A stretch of 16,539 nt of DNA from JASFRS01 sp050114795 (GTDB lineage: Bacteria > Pseudomonadota > Alphaproteobacteria > Sphingomonadales > CAKZYD01), in contig JASFRS010000041.1 in the NCBI GenBank assembly GCA_050114795.1, positions 1 to 16,539 on the forward strand, in the 5' to 3' direction. A model generated the notes under the pieces. That model was not told where the DNA came from. It saw only the letters and a program-made list of their open reading frames with translations, and did no database searches. Shown here piece by piece: positions 15,355 to 16,539 of the stretch. The stretch's first letter is position 1. Each line of letters starts with the position of its first letter. The translations under genes were made by a program, and so were the position numbers.

Positions 15355-15361
15355 GAAATGC

Positions 15362-16539
15362 TCAGGCGCGATTTAACGCGTCATGAGCCGCGGCGACAAG
15401 AGCGCCGGACTTAGCCTCACATTCCCGCTGTTCTGCATCCGGATTACTGTCAGCTACAATGCCGGCACCTGCCTGAATATAAAGCACATCGTCTTTCAAT
15501 ACGGCAGTGCGCAGCGCGATACAGCTATCCATCGAACCATCTGCACCAAAATAGCCGACAGCACCCGCATAGACACCGCGCTTTTCAGCCTCAAGCTCTT
15601 CAATGATTTCCATCGCACGAATTTTAGGTGCGCCGGATACGGTGCCGGCGGGAAAGCCTGCAAACAAAGCCGAAATCGCATCTTCGCCTTCGCCAATCTC
15701 ACCAACGACATTGGAGACGATATGCATAACATGAGAATAATATTCGACTGTATTACGCTCGGTAACAACGACGCTTCCGGGCTTTGCAACACGACCCACA
15801 TCATTTCTCCCTAAATCAAGCAGCATTAAATGTTCCGCCAACTCTTTAGGGTCATTCAACAAGTCTTCCGCCAAAGCTTTATCTTCAGAAGCAGTAGCAC
15901 CACGAGGTCGTGTTCCAGCAATAGGGCGGATTGTAACCTCGCTATCTCTTAAGCGAACCAAGATTTCAGGACTTGAACCAATGACTGAAAAATCATCAAA
16001 TTTTAAAAGAAACAGGAATGGGGAAGGGTTCAACCGACGCAGAGAGCGGTAAAGGTTTAACGCGGGCAAATCAAAGGGCATTGAAAAGCGTTGCGACAAC
16101 ACGACCTGAAAAATATCACCTGCAAGAATATAATCCTGAGCCTTTCGTACCATAGCCTTGTAATCAGACGCTTTAGTGTTGGATGCCGACTTTGGCATAT
16201 CCTTTGTCCGGAGAGCTTTATGATTTAACTCCGGCGTGCGTTTCACTTCATTACTTAAATTTGCGACCGCCTCGTTGAGGCGCGTTTGCGCCGCCTCATA
16301 AGCCTCTTCGGCGCTCACATCATTTTGTGGCCGCACAGGCGTCGCCAAGGTCAAGCTATCGCGCACAGAATCAAAAACAGCAATAAGGGTAGGGCGCATT
16401 AAAAGCGCGTCAGGAACGCTAAGCGGATCCGGATTATTCAAATCCAACTCTTCCACATTAGCAATCATGTCATAGCCCATATAACCCACTAAGGACGAAA
16501 CAGCAGGTGGAAGGTCGCCCGTCTCATCAATTTTGGATT
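15362..16539 (-). CDS. trpE: Anthranilate synthase component I, C-terminal part (cut by right window edge)
   Basis: Chorismate-using subunit of anthranilate synthase, the first committed step to tryptophan. 391 residues are visible of an expected 500 or so. The frame runs open to the window edge: the GTG at 16487-16489 is an internal Val codon in LVGYMGYD, and upstream codons still read like TrpE. Motifs seen include GSSPEILVR, PIAGTRPRG, LLDLGRNDVG, AGFPAGTVSGAPKIRAMEI and IQAGAGIVADS, which form the chorismate-binding site. The N-terminal feedback site for tryptophan is outside the window. It is transcribed leftward straight at the deacetylase gene, 7 bases between stops, with no terminator, and is thus separated from trpG by about 1.2 kb. 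Confidence 0.96.
   Translation of the reverse strand, partial: SKIDETGDLPPAVSSLVGYMGYDMIANVEELDLNNPDPLSVPDALLMRPTLIAVFDSVRDSLTLATPVRPQNDVSAEEAYEAAQTRLNEAVANLSNEVKRTPELNHKALRTKDMPKSASNTKASDYKAMVRKAQDYILAGDIFQVVLSQRFSMPFDLPALNLYRSLRRLNPSPFLFLLKFDDFSVIGSSPEILVRLRDSEVTIRPIAGTRPRGATASEDKALAEDLLNDPKELAEHLMLLDLGRNDVGRVAKPGSVVVTERNTVEYYSHVMHIVSNVVGEIGEGEDAISALFAGFPAGTVSGAPKIRAMEIIEELEAEKRGVYAGAVGYFGADGSMDSCIALRTAVLKDDVLYIQAGAGIVADSNPDAEQRECEAKSGALVAAAHDALNRA

Noticed and set aside
15383..15814. 143-codon open frame antisense to trpE
   Set aside because: It lies wholly within the well-supported trpE and shows no recognisable domain; it is the complementary-strand shadow.
1..16539. Phage, defence island, CRISPR array, tRNA or rRNA genes
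   Set aside because: All long frames are accounted for by housekeeping genes. No regularly spaced repeats and no RNA-gene signatures were seen in the short gaps.

Overview
The window is a gene-dense stretch of an alphaproteobacterial chromosome. Three things point there. The gene order rseP-bamA-skp-fabZ...gltA-gltX-comEC-lexA-moeA-moaC-trpC-trpD-trpG...trpE is a familiar alphaproteobacterial neighbourhood. LexA is preceded by a perfect alphaproteobacterial SOS box (GTTC-N7-GTTC). ComEC and the trpG/D/C-moaC-moeA fusion of pathways are of the alphaproteobacterial kind. Base composition looks moderate, somewhat under 50% GC by eye. I cannot name the genus. No mobile element, CRISPR array, rRNA or tRNA gene was seen, and every stretch longer than 300 bases is occupied by a gene.

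Layout. (1) 1-4158, plus strand: the end of the site-2 protease rseP, the outer-membrane insertase bamA, the periplasmic chaperone skp/ompH and the dehydratase fabZ, tightly spaced and closed by a strong bidirectional terminator at 4179-4210. (2) 4214-7011, minus strand: gltX then gltA (citrate synthase), converging on that terminator. (3) 7142-9307, plus strand: comEC, divergent from gltX and convergent with lexA. (4) 14138 down to 9304, minus strand: trpG-trpD-trpC-moaC-moeA with overlapping or touching reading frames, then lexA with its own SOS-controlled start. (5) 14281-15354, plus strand: a membrane-anchored divergent polysaccharide deacetylase. (6) 15362 to the right edge, minus strand: the C-terminal part of trpE.

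How the genes work together: rseP, bamA, skp and fabZ are envelope and fatty-acid functions. TrpE with TrpG forms anthranilate synthase, and TrpD and TrpC carry on towards indole-glycerol phosphate. MoaC and MoeA act early and late in molybdenum-cofactor synthesis. LexA governs the SOS response.

Most interesting point: the surrounding order is conserved, yet the lipid A genes that usually sit in this block are missing. There is no lpxD between skp and fabZ (27 bp), and no lpxA, lpxI or lpxB between fabZ and gltA (55 bp, mostly a terminator). Either the organism makes no conventional lipid A, as proposed for some sphingolipid-using alphaproteobacteria, or the genes have moved. The second unusual point is the trp cluster, which is split by an antisense envelope gene. 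I see no new defence system or other undescribed multi-gene machine here, and I do not claim one.
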